DNA of 64,000 nucleotides from a bacterium (lineage in GTDB: Archaea > Nanoarchaeota > Nanoarchaeia > Woesearchaeales > UBA10216), in contig JAAGZO010000387.1 of assembly GCA_024206195.1 (NCBI GenBank), positions 62,001 to 126,000 on the forward strand, in the 5' to 3' direction. The notes below the pieces were generated by a model. That model had not been told where the DNA came from and made no database searches. It saw only the letters and a list, made by a program, of their open reading frames with translations. The position numbers and the translations under genes were made by a program. This document shows, piece by piece, positions 16,934 to 24,989 of this stretch. Positions within the stretch are counted from its first letter, which is position 1, and the number at the start of each line of letters is the position of its first letter.

Positions 16934-17203
16934 TCACCCTTTACAAATACATTCACAGGAATTACAGCTTACGCCCCTATTATCAAAAGTGTGTTCAACA
17001 TAATCATAATCAATGCCTGCACACTTTGCCTTACATTTTGCCCCGCACTGTGATTCATCATTTATTGTATGAAGCACCGTCCCCATGAAAGGCCCGCAGT
17101 GATCCTTCAGATCAAATTCCCTTTTCTCACTGCATCCACTTAGTGTAATCAGTAGGAGAACCAATCCTAAAAAAAATATCGAATTAATTGTTCTTTTTTT
17201 CAT
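16934..17203 (-). CDS. Cys-rich lipoprotein, 89 residues
   Basis: The start MKKRTIN is chosen because GAGGG precedes it at normal spacing. A longer form from 17233 would extend the signal with charged residues. A hydrophobic segment ends in LSGC, a lipobox. The mature part of about 65 residues has eight or more Cys in CxxxCxxxC and CxxCxC patterns, so it is likely disulfide-rich or metal-binding outside the cell. It overlaps the end of the M50-like gene by 20 nt. Confidence 0.75.
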   Translation of the reverse strand: MKKRTINSIFFLGLVLLLITLSGCSEKREFDLKDHCGPFMGTVLHTINDESQCGAKCKAKCAGIDYDYVEHTFDNRGVSCNSCECICKG

Positions 17204-18305
17204 GTTTGCCCTCATTTTTACAAAACGTTTCATGCTGGTTCAAATAATAACTTGAAACCTTAACAATTGCAAGTCCAATTATAATAACTGATATGAGCAT
17301 TACAGGAACAACCAAATTATATGTTAGCCCCATGCTAAGCAGGTCATCATATGCTATAAACAGTGACAATCCAAGTATATAGTACGCGATTATCCTCAGG
17401 AAATCCCCTCCAATAAAAAAGAACAAAGCAGCCATAATAAGGGTTGCGGCAAGGCCCCCAAAAGAAATCACGGTTTCATTATAGTTCTCATCGCACCCCA
17501 TCTCTGCATGAGGCATCTTGTTTATGTCATAAATAATCGCTTTTCCTTCTTCGCATCCATAATACTGCGCTGTGAGCACATGCCCTAATTCGTGTATCCC
17601 TACTGTGCTCAGAAACATGAAAAGCGTCATTGAAATAACAAAAATAAAGTATTTTATGAAAATTAGAGGTAAAAAGGGCTTTTTCTTCTTTTTTGCTTTC
17701 TTCTTTATCACACCGCACTTCTTTACATCAAGATATATGAAAAAGAACACAAAGAACAATAGTATGTTCGGTAAAAACCAGCATAAATCAGCAATATCTC
17801 CTCGGGATATTGCGAAGAAGATAAGCAGTAAAGACAATATTGCATAAGCAACACCTACTGCTCCTGCTTTTTTGAGATAAAAGTTTGAAAAAAATAACAA
17901 GTTTAAGAAAACAATCAACAACAGCAGATAAGCGATTGCAGTCATAAACAAAAGGACTGTATTGAATTCATAGCGTAATAAAAAAGAGACAAGCAAAAAC
18001 AAAAATAACAAGTACAGCAGATTATTGTTTGAAGTCAACTCATAAACAATAAAGAGTATGAGAACCGAAGACAAAATAGTGAAAATCGCCTGCAAAAGAA
18101 CTATATCATTAGTAAACGGCTCAAAAACCTTGAAAAACCAAAGAAGATTCAGAATAGCAAAGATTAAGAAAAAAATACCATTAATTGAAATTGCACGCCC
18201 TATCTTACATATAGACTTCTTTTTGTGCCATGAAAAATAAGTATAGAAAGCTATCACTGCTATCGCAATAAAACTCAATGCATTAAGCAGATAAATTAAC
18301 CCCAT
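17184..18305 (-). CDS. M50-like intramembrane metalloprotease
   Basis: This polytopic membrane protein of 373 residues has about five N-terminal helices, a Lys-rich loop (KKKAKKKKK) and then a helix carrying HELGH near residue 245, as in site-2 proteases. A later membrane segment has AYDDL, which could supply the third zinc ligand. The usual NPxxxLDG motif is not seen, so the match is partial. The ATG at 18305 is used because GGGGAGAG precedes it; a TTG at 18329 would place that ribosome site inside the gene. It heads a chain with the Cys-rich lipoprotein and two small proteins, so it may cleave or quality-control membrane-anchored proteins. Confidence 0.75.
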   Translation of the reverse strand: MGLIYLLNALSFIAIAVIAFYTYFSWHKKKSICKIGRAISINGIFFLIFAILNLLWFFKVFEPFTNDIVLLQAIFTILSSVLILFIVYELTSNNNLLYLLFLFLLVSFLLRYEFNTVLLFMTAIAYLLLLIVFLNLLFFSNFYLKKAGAVGVAYAILSLLLIFFAISRGDIADLCWFLPNILLFFVFFFIYLDVKKCGVIKKKAKKKKKPFLPLIFIKYFIFVISMTLFMFLSTVGIHELGHVLTAQYYGCEEGKAIIYDINKMPHAEMGCDENYNETVISFGGLAATLIMAALFFFIGGDFLRIIAYYILGLSLFIAYDDLLSMGLTYNLVVPVMLISVIIIGLAIVKVSSYYLNQHETFCKNEGKHEKKNN

Positions 18306-18342
18306 TCTTTGTAACTCTCCCCTATCCAAAAACGGTCAGTAT

Positions 18343-18381
18343 ACTATTTAAAGGTTTCTTTTGTTGAAAAAATATTTAAAC
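18343..18381. promoter_or_regulatory. Divergent promoters for the M50-like gene and hydrogenase operon
   Basis: The minus strand has TTTAAATA about 40 bp before the ATG at 18305. The plus strand has AATATTTAAAC at 18371-18381, about 22 bp before the ATG at 18397, which implies a near-leaderless hydrogenase transcript. Confidence 0.55.
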
Positions 18382-18396
18382 AGTATTGCTTATTTC

Positions 18397-19371
18397 ATGA
18401 ATAAGTTGAATAAATCGATAAAAAAAGGGGATTTAAACAGGTTTATTGCTAACCTAATGAAAAAACATGAGGTAATTGCGCCTATAAAAAAACAAGGGCA
18501 TCATTTCTTTGAAAAACTTGAAAACCCGGATGATCTTAACCTTAATTTCATAAATACACACTACCCTCCAAAGAGGTTCTTCCTTCCTCCGCATGAGGAA
18601 TTATTCACTTTGAAAAACAAGAAAGTTAGCTATGAGCTCGATAACACAAAAAGGGTTATATTTGGCTTAAGGCCTTGCGATGTGAATTCATTGCTAATCC
18701 TTGACAAGCTATTCCTTGATGGCATTCCTGATCCATACTACAAACGCAGGAGAAAAAACAATTTGATCATTGCTCTAGACTGTATAGAATCAGGAAAAAA
18801 CTGCTTTTGCACGTCTCTGGGCACAAACAAGATGGAAGATGGCTATGATCTGCTATTTACAGAAAAAGGAGGTCGTTACATAGTTAAGGTAGGTACTGTA
18901 GAAGGAAAAGCATTGCTATCCTCCAAATTTTTCAAGAGCACTAAAGAAGAATTCACGCCAAAGCTTTCATGCAAAAAAAAGATTAGTGAAGAAGAGATTG
19001 AAAAGATAAGACATGCTGCTGACAGCGACGCATGGAACGAGGAATCTGATGATTGTTTAAGCTGCTGTGCATGCACAGTTGCCTGTCCTACTTGCAGCTG
19101 CTTTGAAGTAGAGGACTTTCCTGACATGGACGGAAAAGAAAGCAAAAGGATACGAAGATGGTCTTCATGTCAGCTGAATGATTTTTCAAAGGTCGCTGGA
19201 GAATTTGTTTTCCGCAAAGAAAGAGATAGTAAAGTGAAGCATCGCATTCGCCATAAGTTTGAATACTTCAAGGACCAATATGGTATTTACATGTGCGTTG
19301 GCTGCGGCAGATGCATAGACTACTGTCCAAAGGACAGCGATATGATTAAAACAATAAAAAAAATAAAATGA
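18397..19371 (+). CDS. hydB: NiFe hydrogenase (group 3b-type) beta subunit, Fe-S protein
   Basis: This 324-residue protein resembles the beta subunit of archaeal sulfhydrogenase (anaerobic sulfite reductase A family). It passes electrons between the hydrogenase core and the flavoprotein. Two ferredoxin-type clusters are visible near the C-terminus: CLSCCACTVACPTCSC and CVGCGRCIDYCP. An N-terminal PPKRFFLPPHEELF segment and FGLRPCDVNSLLILD match the family. A TTG at 18361 would add 12 residues, but the ATG at 18397 fits the TATA position and family N-termini. It overlaps the next gene by 4 nt. Confidence 0.88.
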   Translation: MNKLNKSIKKGDLNRFIANLMKKHEVIAPIKKQGHHFFEKLENPDDLNLNFINTHYPPKRFFLPPHEELFTLKNKKVSYELDNTKRVIFGLRPCDVNSLLILDKLFLDGIPDPYYKRRRKNNLIIALDCIESGKNCFCTSLGTNKMEDGYDLLFTEKGGRYIVKVGTVEGKALLSSKFFKSTKEEFTPKLSCKKKISEEEIEKIRHAADSDAWNEESDDCLSCCACTVACPTCSCFEVEDFPDMDGKESKRIRRWSSCQLNDFSKVAGEFVFRKERDSKVKHRIRHKFEYFKDQYGIYMCVGCGRCIDYCPKDSDMIKTIKKIK

Positions 19372-20153
19372 ATCCATACATTCCAAAATTCGTGAAGATT
19401 TTGAAAGCTGAAAAACTAACTCCAGACACGATGTTTTATCAGCTCGATGCACGCCTAAAAAGCATTCCCGGCCAGTTTGTAGAGGTCTCTGCTACAAATA
19501 TTGGTGAAGCACCGTTTGCAATCGCAGATTATTCAGAAAAAAATGTAGAGCTTGTTGTGCGAGGTGTTGGAAACGTTACAAAAGCAATGGCTAATCTGAA
19601 AACAGGAGACCAAATGGGACTAAGGGGTCCATTTGGCAATGGATTCCCTGTTGATTTAATGAAAAGAAAGAGCTTGATTATCATATCCGGCGGTACAGGT
19701 ATTGCTGCTGTGCGCGGCCTAATCCAGTATGCAGAGAAAAACGAGGCTCTTTTTGACGGTGTTTATCTGTTCTTTGGCTTCAGAAGCCCAAAGGACATTG
19801 TATTCAAAGATGACATTGATAACTGGAGAAAGAAATTTAAAGTGGAATTAACTGTGGACAAAGGAGATGATAACTGGAAGGGTAATGTTGGTCTTGTGAC
19901 AGCATTACTTGAACAATCCGGATTGGATGAACAAAATGCAGTTGCAGTTTCATGCGGCCCTCCAATAATGATTAAATTCGTTGTTGAAACATTGCAAAAA
20001 CTGGGCTTTGAGGAGGATCAGATATATGTTTCACTCGAGCGCATGATGCAGTGCGGCATAGGAAAATGCGGTCATTGTCTTGTTGGAAACAAATATGTCT
20101 GCAAAGATGGCCCTGTATTCAGCTATAAAATAGCAAAGGAGTTGAAAGATTAA
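19368..20153 (+). CDS. hydG: NiFe hydrogenase gamma subunit, FAD/NAD(P)-binding reductase
   Basis: This 261-residue ferredoxin reductase-like flavoprotein exchanges electrons with NAD(P). An FAD-binding domain comes first, then a nucleotide domain starting IIISGGTGIAAVRGLI. A C-terminal 2Fe-2S site has MMQCGIGKCGHC and a fourth Cys in KYVCKDGPVF. It belongs to the sulfhydrogenase gamma/dihydroorotate dehydrogenase electron-transfer family. The gene overlaps its neighbours by 4 nt upstream and 1 nt downstream, so the subunits are probably coupled in translation. Confidence 0.9.
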   Translation: MNPYIPKFVKILKAEKLTPDTMFYQLDARLKSIPGQFVEVSATNIGEAPFAIADYSEKNVELVVRGVGNVTKAMANLKTGDQMGLRGPFGNGFPVDLMKRKSLIIISGGTGIAAVRGLIQYAEKNEALFDGVYLFFGFRSPKDIVFKDDIDNWRKKFKVELTVDKGDDNWKGNVGLVTALLEQSGLDEQNAVAVSCGPPIMIKFVVETLQKLGFEEDQIYVSLERMMQCGIGKCGHCLVGNKYVCKDGPVFSYKIAKELKD

Positions 20154-20926
20154 TGGAAAAACCAAAGGTTGCCTTTTTTTCACTGACAAGCTGCTCAGGC
20201 TGTCAGATTAGCGTGCTTGACCTAGAGACTGAACTAATGGAGATATTCAAGCATTTTGATGTTATACATTTCCCATTGGTTAAAGAAGAGAATCTTCACG
20301 GTCCATATGACATAACCTTTGTTGAAGGTGCTGTTGCAAACAAGGAAGAAATCAAGAAAATCTTTGAGATAAGAGCCAAGTCAAAGATTGTCATTGCACT
20401 TGGAACCTGTGCTGCTTATGGCGGGGTTCCTGCAATAAAGAACCTTGGTTATGGTGAGGATATTGAAAAAACAGTTTATCATGATCCTGCTTTCCTTGAA
20501 GCAATAAATGTTTTTGGAATAGGCAACTATGTTAAGGTTGACTATTATATAAGGGGCTGCCCAATTAACAAGGAGGAGTTCATCAAGGTTCTCAAGTTCC
20601 TTCTCGCGGGAAAGCTTCCTTTGCATATAGACTATCCTGTCTGCAAGGAGTGCCGCGCAAAAGGCAATGTCTGCCTGCTGAGAGAAGGTCGTGATTGCAT
20701 TGGACCTGTTACATATGGCGGTTGTGACGCTGTGTGTCCATCAAACGGAATTCCATGCTATGGATGCAGAGGCCCATTACCAGATGCTAATGTTGATTCA
20801 CTTGTTAAACTTTTCAAAAGAAACGGAATAAGCCATGAAGACATAAAAAGGGCTTTCCTGAAATATGCAGGAACATCAAAAAAATTCCAGGGAGTGTGTG
20901 AACTAGATGAAAACGATCAAACTTGA
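20153..20926 (+). CDS. hydD: NiFe hydrogenase small (delta) subunit
   Basis: This 257-residue small subunit carries the proximal Fe-S cluster, with CSGCQ near the N-terminus, GTCAAYGGVP and RGCPINKEEF. Further Cys-rich motifs in the C-terminal part (CKECRAKGNVC, CDAVCPSNGIPCYGC) can bind two more clusters. There is no Tat signal or membrane anchor, as expected for a cytoplasmic group 3 enzyme. It overlaps the large-subunit gene by 20 nt. Confidence 0.92.
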   Translation: MEKPKVAFFSLTSCSGCQISVLDLETELMEIFKHFDVIHFPLVKEENLHGPYDITFVEGAVANKEEIKKIFEIRAKSKIVIALGTCAAYGGVPAIKNLGYGEDIEKTVYHDPAFLEAINVFGIGNYVKVDYYIRGCPINKEEFIKVLKFLLAGKLPLHIDYPVCKECRAKGNVCLLREGRDCIGPVTYGGCDAVCPSNGIPCYGCRGPLPDANVDSLVKLFKRNGISHEDIKRAFLKYAGTSKKFQGVCELDENDQT

Positions 20927-22187
20927 CCGCATAACAAAGGTTGAAGGGCACGCTAAGCTAGAGGTAAAAGTATATGACGGAAAAGTAAAGAAAGTAAGAA
21001 TGGAGGTCTTTGAAGGTGCAAGGTTCTTTGAAGGCATCCTGAAGTGCAGAAGATTCGATGAAGCACCAGAACTCACCTCAAGAATATGCGGTATTTGCAG
21101 CCAGGCACACATGATTGCCTCTTTGCAGGCAGTTGAAACCATTCTGCGCGTAAAGGTATCAGAGCAGACAAGACGTTTGAGAAAGCTTATGCTTATTGCA
21201 CAGATTATCCAGAGTCACGCTCTTCATCTATATTTCCTTGCGCTGCCAGACTATCTCGGCTATGAAAGCGCAATATCCATGGCAAAAAAGCACATGGACA
21301 AGATAAGAACAGGCATACGCATAAAGAAGCTCGCCAATGACATGGTAACTGTGATTGGTGGACGAGAAATTCACTCAGTAACACCAGTTGTTGGAGGGTT
21401 TTCAAAGCTTCCAAAGCAATCCGAGATGAAACAGTTGTATGATCGCCTTAAGAAGGGGAAAAAGGATGCAATAAAAACAGCTGAGCTGTTTGCAAAACTG
21501 AAATATCCGTCATTTGAAAGAGAAAATATGTATGCATCGCTCGGCAGGCCAGACAAATATGCTTTAACACATGGCAATATTGTATCAGCTAAGACCCTTA
21601 ATATCAGGCCAGTGAAATACAAGCAGTTCTTTGATGAAACAGTGAAGCCATACTCTACTGCAAAGTTTGTCTCAAGCAGAGGAAAAAGTTTCATGGTTGG
21701 AGCGCTTGCAAGAATCAACAATCATCCAGAGGTTCTTTCAAAGGATGCAAAAGCTGCAATAAAAAAATCAAAGATTAAGTTCCCTAATTATTCACCTTAC
21801 ATAAACAATTTTGCTCAGGCAGTAGAGATTATTCATCTATTTGACCGTGCAATGGACGTAATAAAAAAGATCGACATCAAAAAGGAGCTTCCTGCAAGAT
21901 ACAAACTAAGAGCAGGCAGTGCAGTTTCTGTTGTTGAAGCTCCTCGCGGCCTTCTTTTCCATGAATACACACTTGACAAAGAAGGTGAGATTACTGCGGC
22001 AAACATTATACCGCCAACCACTCAAAACCTAAAAAGCATGGAAGATGACATCAAAGAGATGCTTCCAGGCATACTACACAAACCAGAAGAAAAGATTATA
22101 GATGAGATTGAAAGACTAATAAGAAGCTATGATCCATGCATTTCATGCAGCACTCATTTCCTTGAATTTAAGTTAGATAGAAAATGA
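20907..22187 (+). CDS. hydA: NiFe hydrogenase large (alpha) subunit, catalytic
   Basis: This 426-residue subunit holds the NiFe centre. The two CxxC motifs are intact: RICGICSQAH near the N-terminus and DPCISCSTH near the C-terminus. Nine residues follow the last His, a short tail that the endopeptidase encoded next would remove. Gene order beta-gamma-delta-alpha matches group 3b (sulfhydrogenase type) enzymes, which interconvert H2 and NAD(P)H in the cytoplasm and may also reduce sulfur. In this probably fermentative archaeon it likely disposes of reductant as H2. Confidence 0.94.
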   Translation: MKTIKLDRITKVEGHAKLEVKVYDGKVKKVRMEVFEGARFFEGILKCRRFDEAPELTSRICGICSQAHMIASLQAVETILRVKVSEQTRRLRKLMLIAQIIQSHALHLYFLALPDYLGYESAISMAKKHMDKIRTGIRIKKLANDMVTVIGGREIHSVTPVVGGFSKLPKQSEMKQLYDRLKKGKKDAIKTAELFAKLKYPSFERENMYASLGRPDKYALTHGNIVSAKTLNIRPVKYKQFFDETVKPYSTAKFVSSRGKSFMVGALARINNHPEVLSKDAKAAIKKSKIKFPNYSPYINNFAQAVEIIHLFDRAMDVIKKIDIKKELPARYKLRAGSAVSVVEAPRGLLFHEYTLDKEGEITAANIIPPTTQNLKSMEDDIKEMLPGILHKPEEKIIDEIERLIRSYDPCISCSTHFLEFKLDRK

Positions 22188-22555
22188 AAACAGTGCTTTG
22201 CTTTGGAAACGAGGCTATTGAAGAGGATAACCTCGCGTTAAACCTCGCTGATGAGATGAAGCTTGACAATGTAAAATTTGTCAAGTGCAAAGGAGAGGAT
22301 GTGATTAATCACAAACTCAACAAAGACATATATATAATGGATGTTGCAAAGGGAATAGAAGAAGTAAAGTTAATCGATGACCCTGACAAGTTAGTTGACA
22401 GGAATACAGTAACAGCACATGATTTTGATTTGTCTTTTTTCCTTAAACTGGCAAAAGAAACAAATAAAATTAAAAAACTGAACATTATTGCTATTCCGCA
22501 AAAAGGAGACAAAGAAAAAATAAAATCAGATATAATAAAGCTTTTAGAGGGATAA
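22184..22555 (+). CDS. Hydrogenase maturation endopeptidase (HycI-like)
   Basis: This 123-residue protein fits the HycI/HyaD family that trims the C-terminus of the large subunit after Ni insertion. It begins with LCFGNEAIEEDNLALNLAD, has the Asp of YIMDVAKGI and the His of TAHDFDLSFFLKL, which bind Ni in this family. It is shorter than the usual 150-160 residues. It overlaps hydA by 4 nt, which supports the role. Confidence 0.8.
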   Translation: MKTVLCFGNEAIEEDNLALNLADEMKLDNVKFVKCKGEDVINHKLNKDIYIMDVAKGIEEVKLIDDPDKLVDRNTVTAHDFDLSFFLKLAKETNKIKKLNIIAIPQKGDKEKIKSDIIKLLEG

Positions 22556-22557
22556 AA

Positions 22558-23478
22558 ATGAAAGAAAAGGGGTTAATGCTTGTTTTTTTGACAGCTGTTA
22601 TCAGCGGGTTCTCTATATTCATAAACAAATTTGGTGTCTCAGGCATAAATCCTTTTGTTTTTGCCTGGCTAAAGAACACCGTAGTTGCAGTATTCCTTAT
22701 ATCTGCAATTCTTCTCTTAAAAGATATTAAATTATTAAAGGAAATCTCGAGGAAAAACTGGGCAAAGCTTGTTGCAATCGGCCTAATAGGAGGTTCAATA
22801 CCTTTTTTACTGTTCTTCAAAGGACTGCAGATGACTGTTGCTACAAGCGCCGCATTTATCCACAAAACTCTATTCATCTACGCTGCAATACTTGCTGCAC
22901 TATTCCTGAAAGAAAAAATGAATAAAAAAATAATTATTGCAGCAGTGTTTATTCTAGCAGGAAATGCCCTGCTTTTGAAAACGAGCTGGAACTTACTAAA
23001 CATAGGAGACCTGATGATTCTTGCTGCTACGGTACTTTGGGCAGGCGAAAATGTGCTTTCAAAGCACACATTAAAAGATGTCAGTCCTAGAATTGTTGCT
23101 TTTGGAAGAATGTTCTTTGGTTCGTTGTTTATACTGGCATTCCTTTTGTTAACAGGCAATATAATTGCAGTAGCTACGCTGACTGTTCAGCAGCTGTTAT
23201 GGGTTCTTGTTACATCTGCATTCCTGTTGCTTTACGTTCTTACATGGTATAATGGCTTAAAGTATCTGAAAGTTTACGTCGCAACATCCATACTCCTTCT
23301 TGGCTCTGTGATAACAACAATACTTTCTGTTCTTTTTACAGGAACTGCTATAACACTAAGCCAGGCTTTTGGGATGCTGCTCCTTGTTTCAGGCGTAATC
23401 TACATAGTTGGCCTTGCAAGCATTGTCAGCACAATAAAGCAGATAATACCCTGGAGTAGAAAACATGGATGGCGTTGA
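22558..23478 (+). CDS. EamA/DMT-family transporter
   Basis: This 306-residue membrane protein has ten predicted helices in two EamA repeats (about 5-135 and 150-295). Its substrate cannot be told from sequence. It starts 2 nt after the hydrogenase protease and overlaps the next gene by 14 nt, so it belongs to the hydrogenase transcript. Transport of a metabolite linked to redox balance is possible but unproven. Confidence 0.85.
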   Translation: MKEKGLMLVFLTAVISGFSIFINKFGVSGINPFVFAWLKNTVVAVFLISAILLLKDIKLLKEISRKNWAKLVAIGLIGGSIPFLLFFKGLQMTVATSAAFIHKTLFIYAAILAALFLKEKMNKKIIIAAVFILAGNALLLKTSWNLLNIGDLMILAATVLWAGENVLSKHTLKDVSPRIVAFGRMFFGSLFILAFLLLTGNIIAVATLTVQQLLWVLVTSAFLLLYVLTWYNGLKYLKVYVATSILLLGSVITTILSVLFTGTAITLSQAFGMLLLVSGVIYIVGLASIVSTIKQIIPWSRKHGWR

Positions 23479-24166
23479 ACTAGCTTCACGCTTTTCATAC
23501 ATGCCCAACAAGTTGGGTTACTGTGGGCCATTATCAGAAAAGATCTTTCTTGATTACATTGAAAACAAAAAAAACAAGGCAAAAATAAAGGAATCCTTGA
23601 AAAGATTTGAAGGGTTATACCCTTATTTACAGATAATTGCAAAAAAAAATAAAAAAAGCCCATTTGACTATGATGTTGTTGAGGCATACTGGATTGGAAA
23701 CTCGCTTCTTGAAAAAATAACAAAAAATGATCTTAAGATTCTCATCAAGAAACTGACAAGAAGAGGTCTTCCTGTGTTTATTGCAAAAAAACTCATTGAA
23801 AACATACCTTCTGGTGTTAATGCGCAACACTCATTCAATGTTTTCTTCGTCGGTGTAGGAATGATCACTGGCAGCGTTAAAACAACGCTGAAAAACATGT
23901 GCTCATGCATGATTTCCTATGGCAGTGTTAAAAAAATTGAAAAAAATGCCCTTTTAGTCAGCTATATCCCAATTATAAGAAAAAAAGAAGCCTTTGTTTA
24001 CGGTAAAAAAACAGAAAAAAGGATCAAGTATGACAAAAGAATGATAAAAACCATCAAAAAAAACGATGTTGTTGCTTTTCACTGGGATCTTGCAGTCAAA
24101 ATTCTATCAAAAAAAGAGCAGACAAACCTGAAAAAGTACACTACAAGAAATATTAACTCAATTTAA
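23465..24166 (+). CDS. Hydrogenase-associated conserved protein (DUF6390-like)
   Basis: This 233-residue soluble protein has RFSYMPNKLGYCGP near the N-terminus, VVEAYWIGNSLL in the middle and AQHSFNVFFV further on. I recall these motifs from a family of uncharacterised proteins encoded beside NiFe hydrogenases in actinobacteria, which I believe is DUF6390. The assignment is from memory. Its place at the end of the hydrogenase operon agrees. A role in assembly or regulation is inferred. Its last 14 nt overlap hypC on the other strand. Confidence 0.65.
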   Translation: MDGVELASRFSYMPNKLGYCGPLSEKIFLDYIENKKNKAKIKESLKRFEGLYPYLQIIAKKNKKSPFDYDVVEAYWIGNSLLEKITKNDLKILIKKLTRRGLPVFIAKKLIENIPSGVNAQHSFNVFFVGVGMITGSVKTTLKNMCSCMISYGSVKKIEKNALLVSYIPIIRKKEAFVYGKKTEKRIKYDKRMIKTIKKNDVVAFHWDLAVKILSKKEQTNLKKYTTRNINSI

Positions 24167-24356
24167 ACAGCTTAAGGCTTTCTAATGCATCCTTCTCACT
24201 CATCTTTTGCACAACAAGACCTGTATTTACAAGAACATAATCCCCTTTTTTGACCTTTATTCCTTGAATTATTGCTTTTCTCTTCTCTCCCATATAATCT
24301 ACTGTTGCTGTTTTCCCATTAATACCAATAACCTTACCTGGAGCTGCTATGCACAT
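24153..24356 (-). CDS. hypC: Hydrogenase maturation chaperone HypC
   Basis: This 67-residue HypC/HupF protein begins MCIAAPGKVI, where Cys2 is the residue that handles the Fe(CN)2CO unit and contacts the large subunit. The OB-like barrel (TATVDYMGEKRKA, DYVLVNTGLVVQKM) is complete. Its start shares one base with the stop of hypA. It is convergent with the hydrogenase operon. hypB, D, E and F are not in this window. Confidence 0.92.
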   Translation of the reverse strand: MCIAAPGKVIGINGKTATVDYMGEKRKAIIQGIKVKKGDYVLVNTGLVVQKMSEKDALESLKLFKLS

Positions 24357-24676
24357 TATTCCACCACAACCTCTTTTGTTATTAGGTCCTTTCCTTCAAG
24401 AACATCAGGGATCTCTCCACATTCAGGACAGACAAACAGAACAAAATCATGCCCGCGTTCAGTTATCTTGGGTTCTCCTTCATAACCGCAGACACATTTC
24501 ACCTTTGCTTTCTTTGTGTAACACTCTATTTTCCAGTCAACCAGGTTACCCATTGTTTCACTAAGCTCATCTGCAGTTATCTTAGCAAGCTCTCCAACCT
24601 CTATTTTTATTGCTTTTACATCGCCTTGTTGCTTTGCTTCCTCTATTATCCTGTTTGCAATTGCTGATTCGTGCAT
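24356..24676 (-). CDS. hypA: Hydrogenase nickel insertion protein HypA
   Basis: This 106-residue HypA begins MHESAIA, whose His2 and Glu3 bind nickel. The zinc site uses CVCGYEG and CPECGE. It delivers Ni to the large subunit, normally with HypB. Translation probably starts very near the transcript end: the centre of a palindromic TATA element is 24.5 bp from the start codon. Confidence 0.92.
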   Translation of the reverse strand: MHESAIANRIIEEAKQQGDVKAIKIEVGELAKITADELSETMGNLVDWKIECYTKKAKVKCVCGYEGEPKITERGHDFVLFVCPECGEIPDVLEGKDLITKEVVVE

Positions 24677-24693
24677 AATATGTTAACAGAAAC

Positions 24694-24707
24694 GTTTATA
24701 TATAAAC
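24694..24707. promoter_or_regulatory. Symmetric bidirectional TATA promoter
   Basis: GTTTATATATAAAC is a perfect 14-bp palindrome centred at 24700.5. The start codons of hypA (24676, minus) and the 80-residue membrane protein (24725, plus) are each 24.5 bp from its centre. This fits one TATA element serving two leaderless transcripts. Confidence 0.65.
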
Positions 24708-24724
24708 TTTTCCTGGGAAAGTAT

Positions 24725-24967
24725 ATGGAAATAATAGCAAGAACAATCAATTTTTTCCTTGGATTTCTTGGGGTAATCCTTATTCTAAACGCTGCAATAA
24801 ACAAGCAGATAGAATTCCTGCTTTGCGGAACAGCCCTCTTTGTATTTGCCTTTGTTGGCCATGTAATACTGAAGTTTTACTACACTGAACCATATTTCAA
24901 TCATGACTCTATATACCAGATTAAAATGCGCAACAATCTCAGAGTTAAAAACAAAAAGATTTATTAA
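24725..24967 (+). CDS. Small two-helix membrane protein, unknown function
   Basis: This is 80 residues with two hydrophobic segments (about 8-24 and 30-52) and a basic tail ending RVKNKKIY. The ATG at 24725 is chosen from the TATA position; an upstream in-frame codon at 24671 would lie before the promoter. I do not recognise a family. It may be unrelated to its neighbours. Confidence 0.6.
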   Translation: MEIIARTINFFLGFLGVILILNAAINKQIEFLLCGTALFVFAFVGHVILKFYYTEPYFNHDSIYQIKMRNNLRVKNKKIY

Positions 24968-24989
24968 TTCTCTACAGTTCTCCCGAAGC

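Noticed and set aside
24903..24989. Upstream extension of nop5 that might supply the missing domain
   Set aside because: It overlaps the previous gene, lies before the TATA box and does not resemble a Nop5 N-terminal domain.
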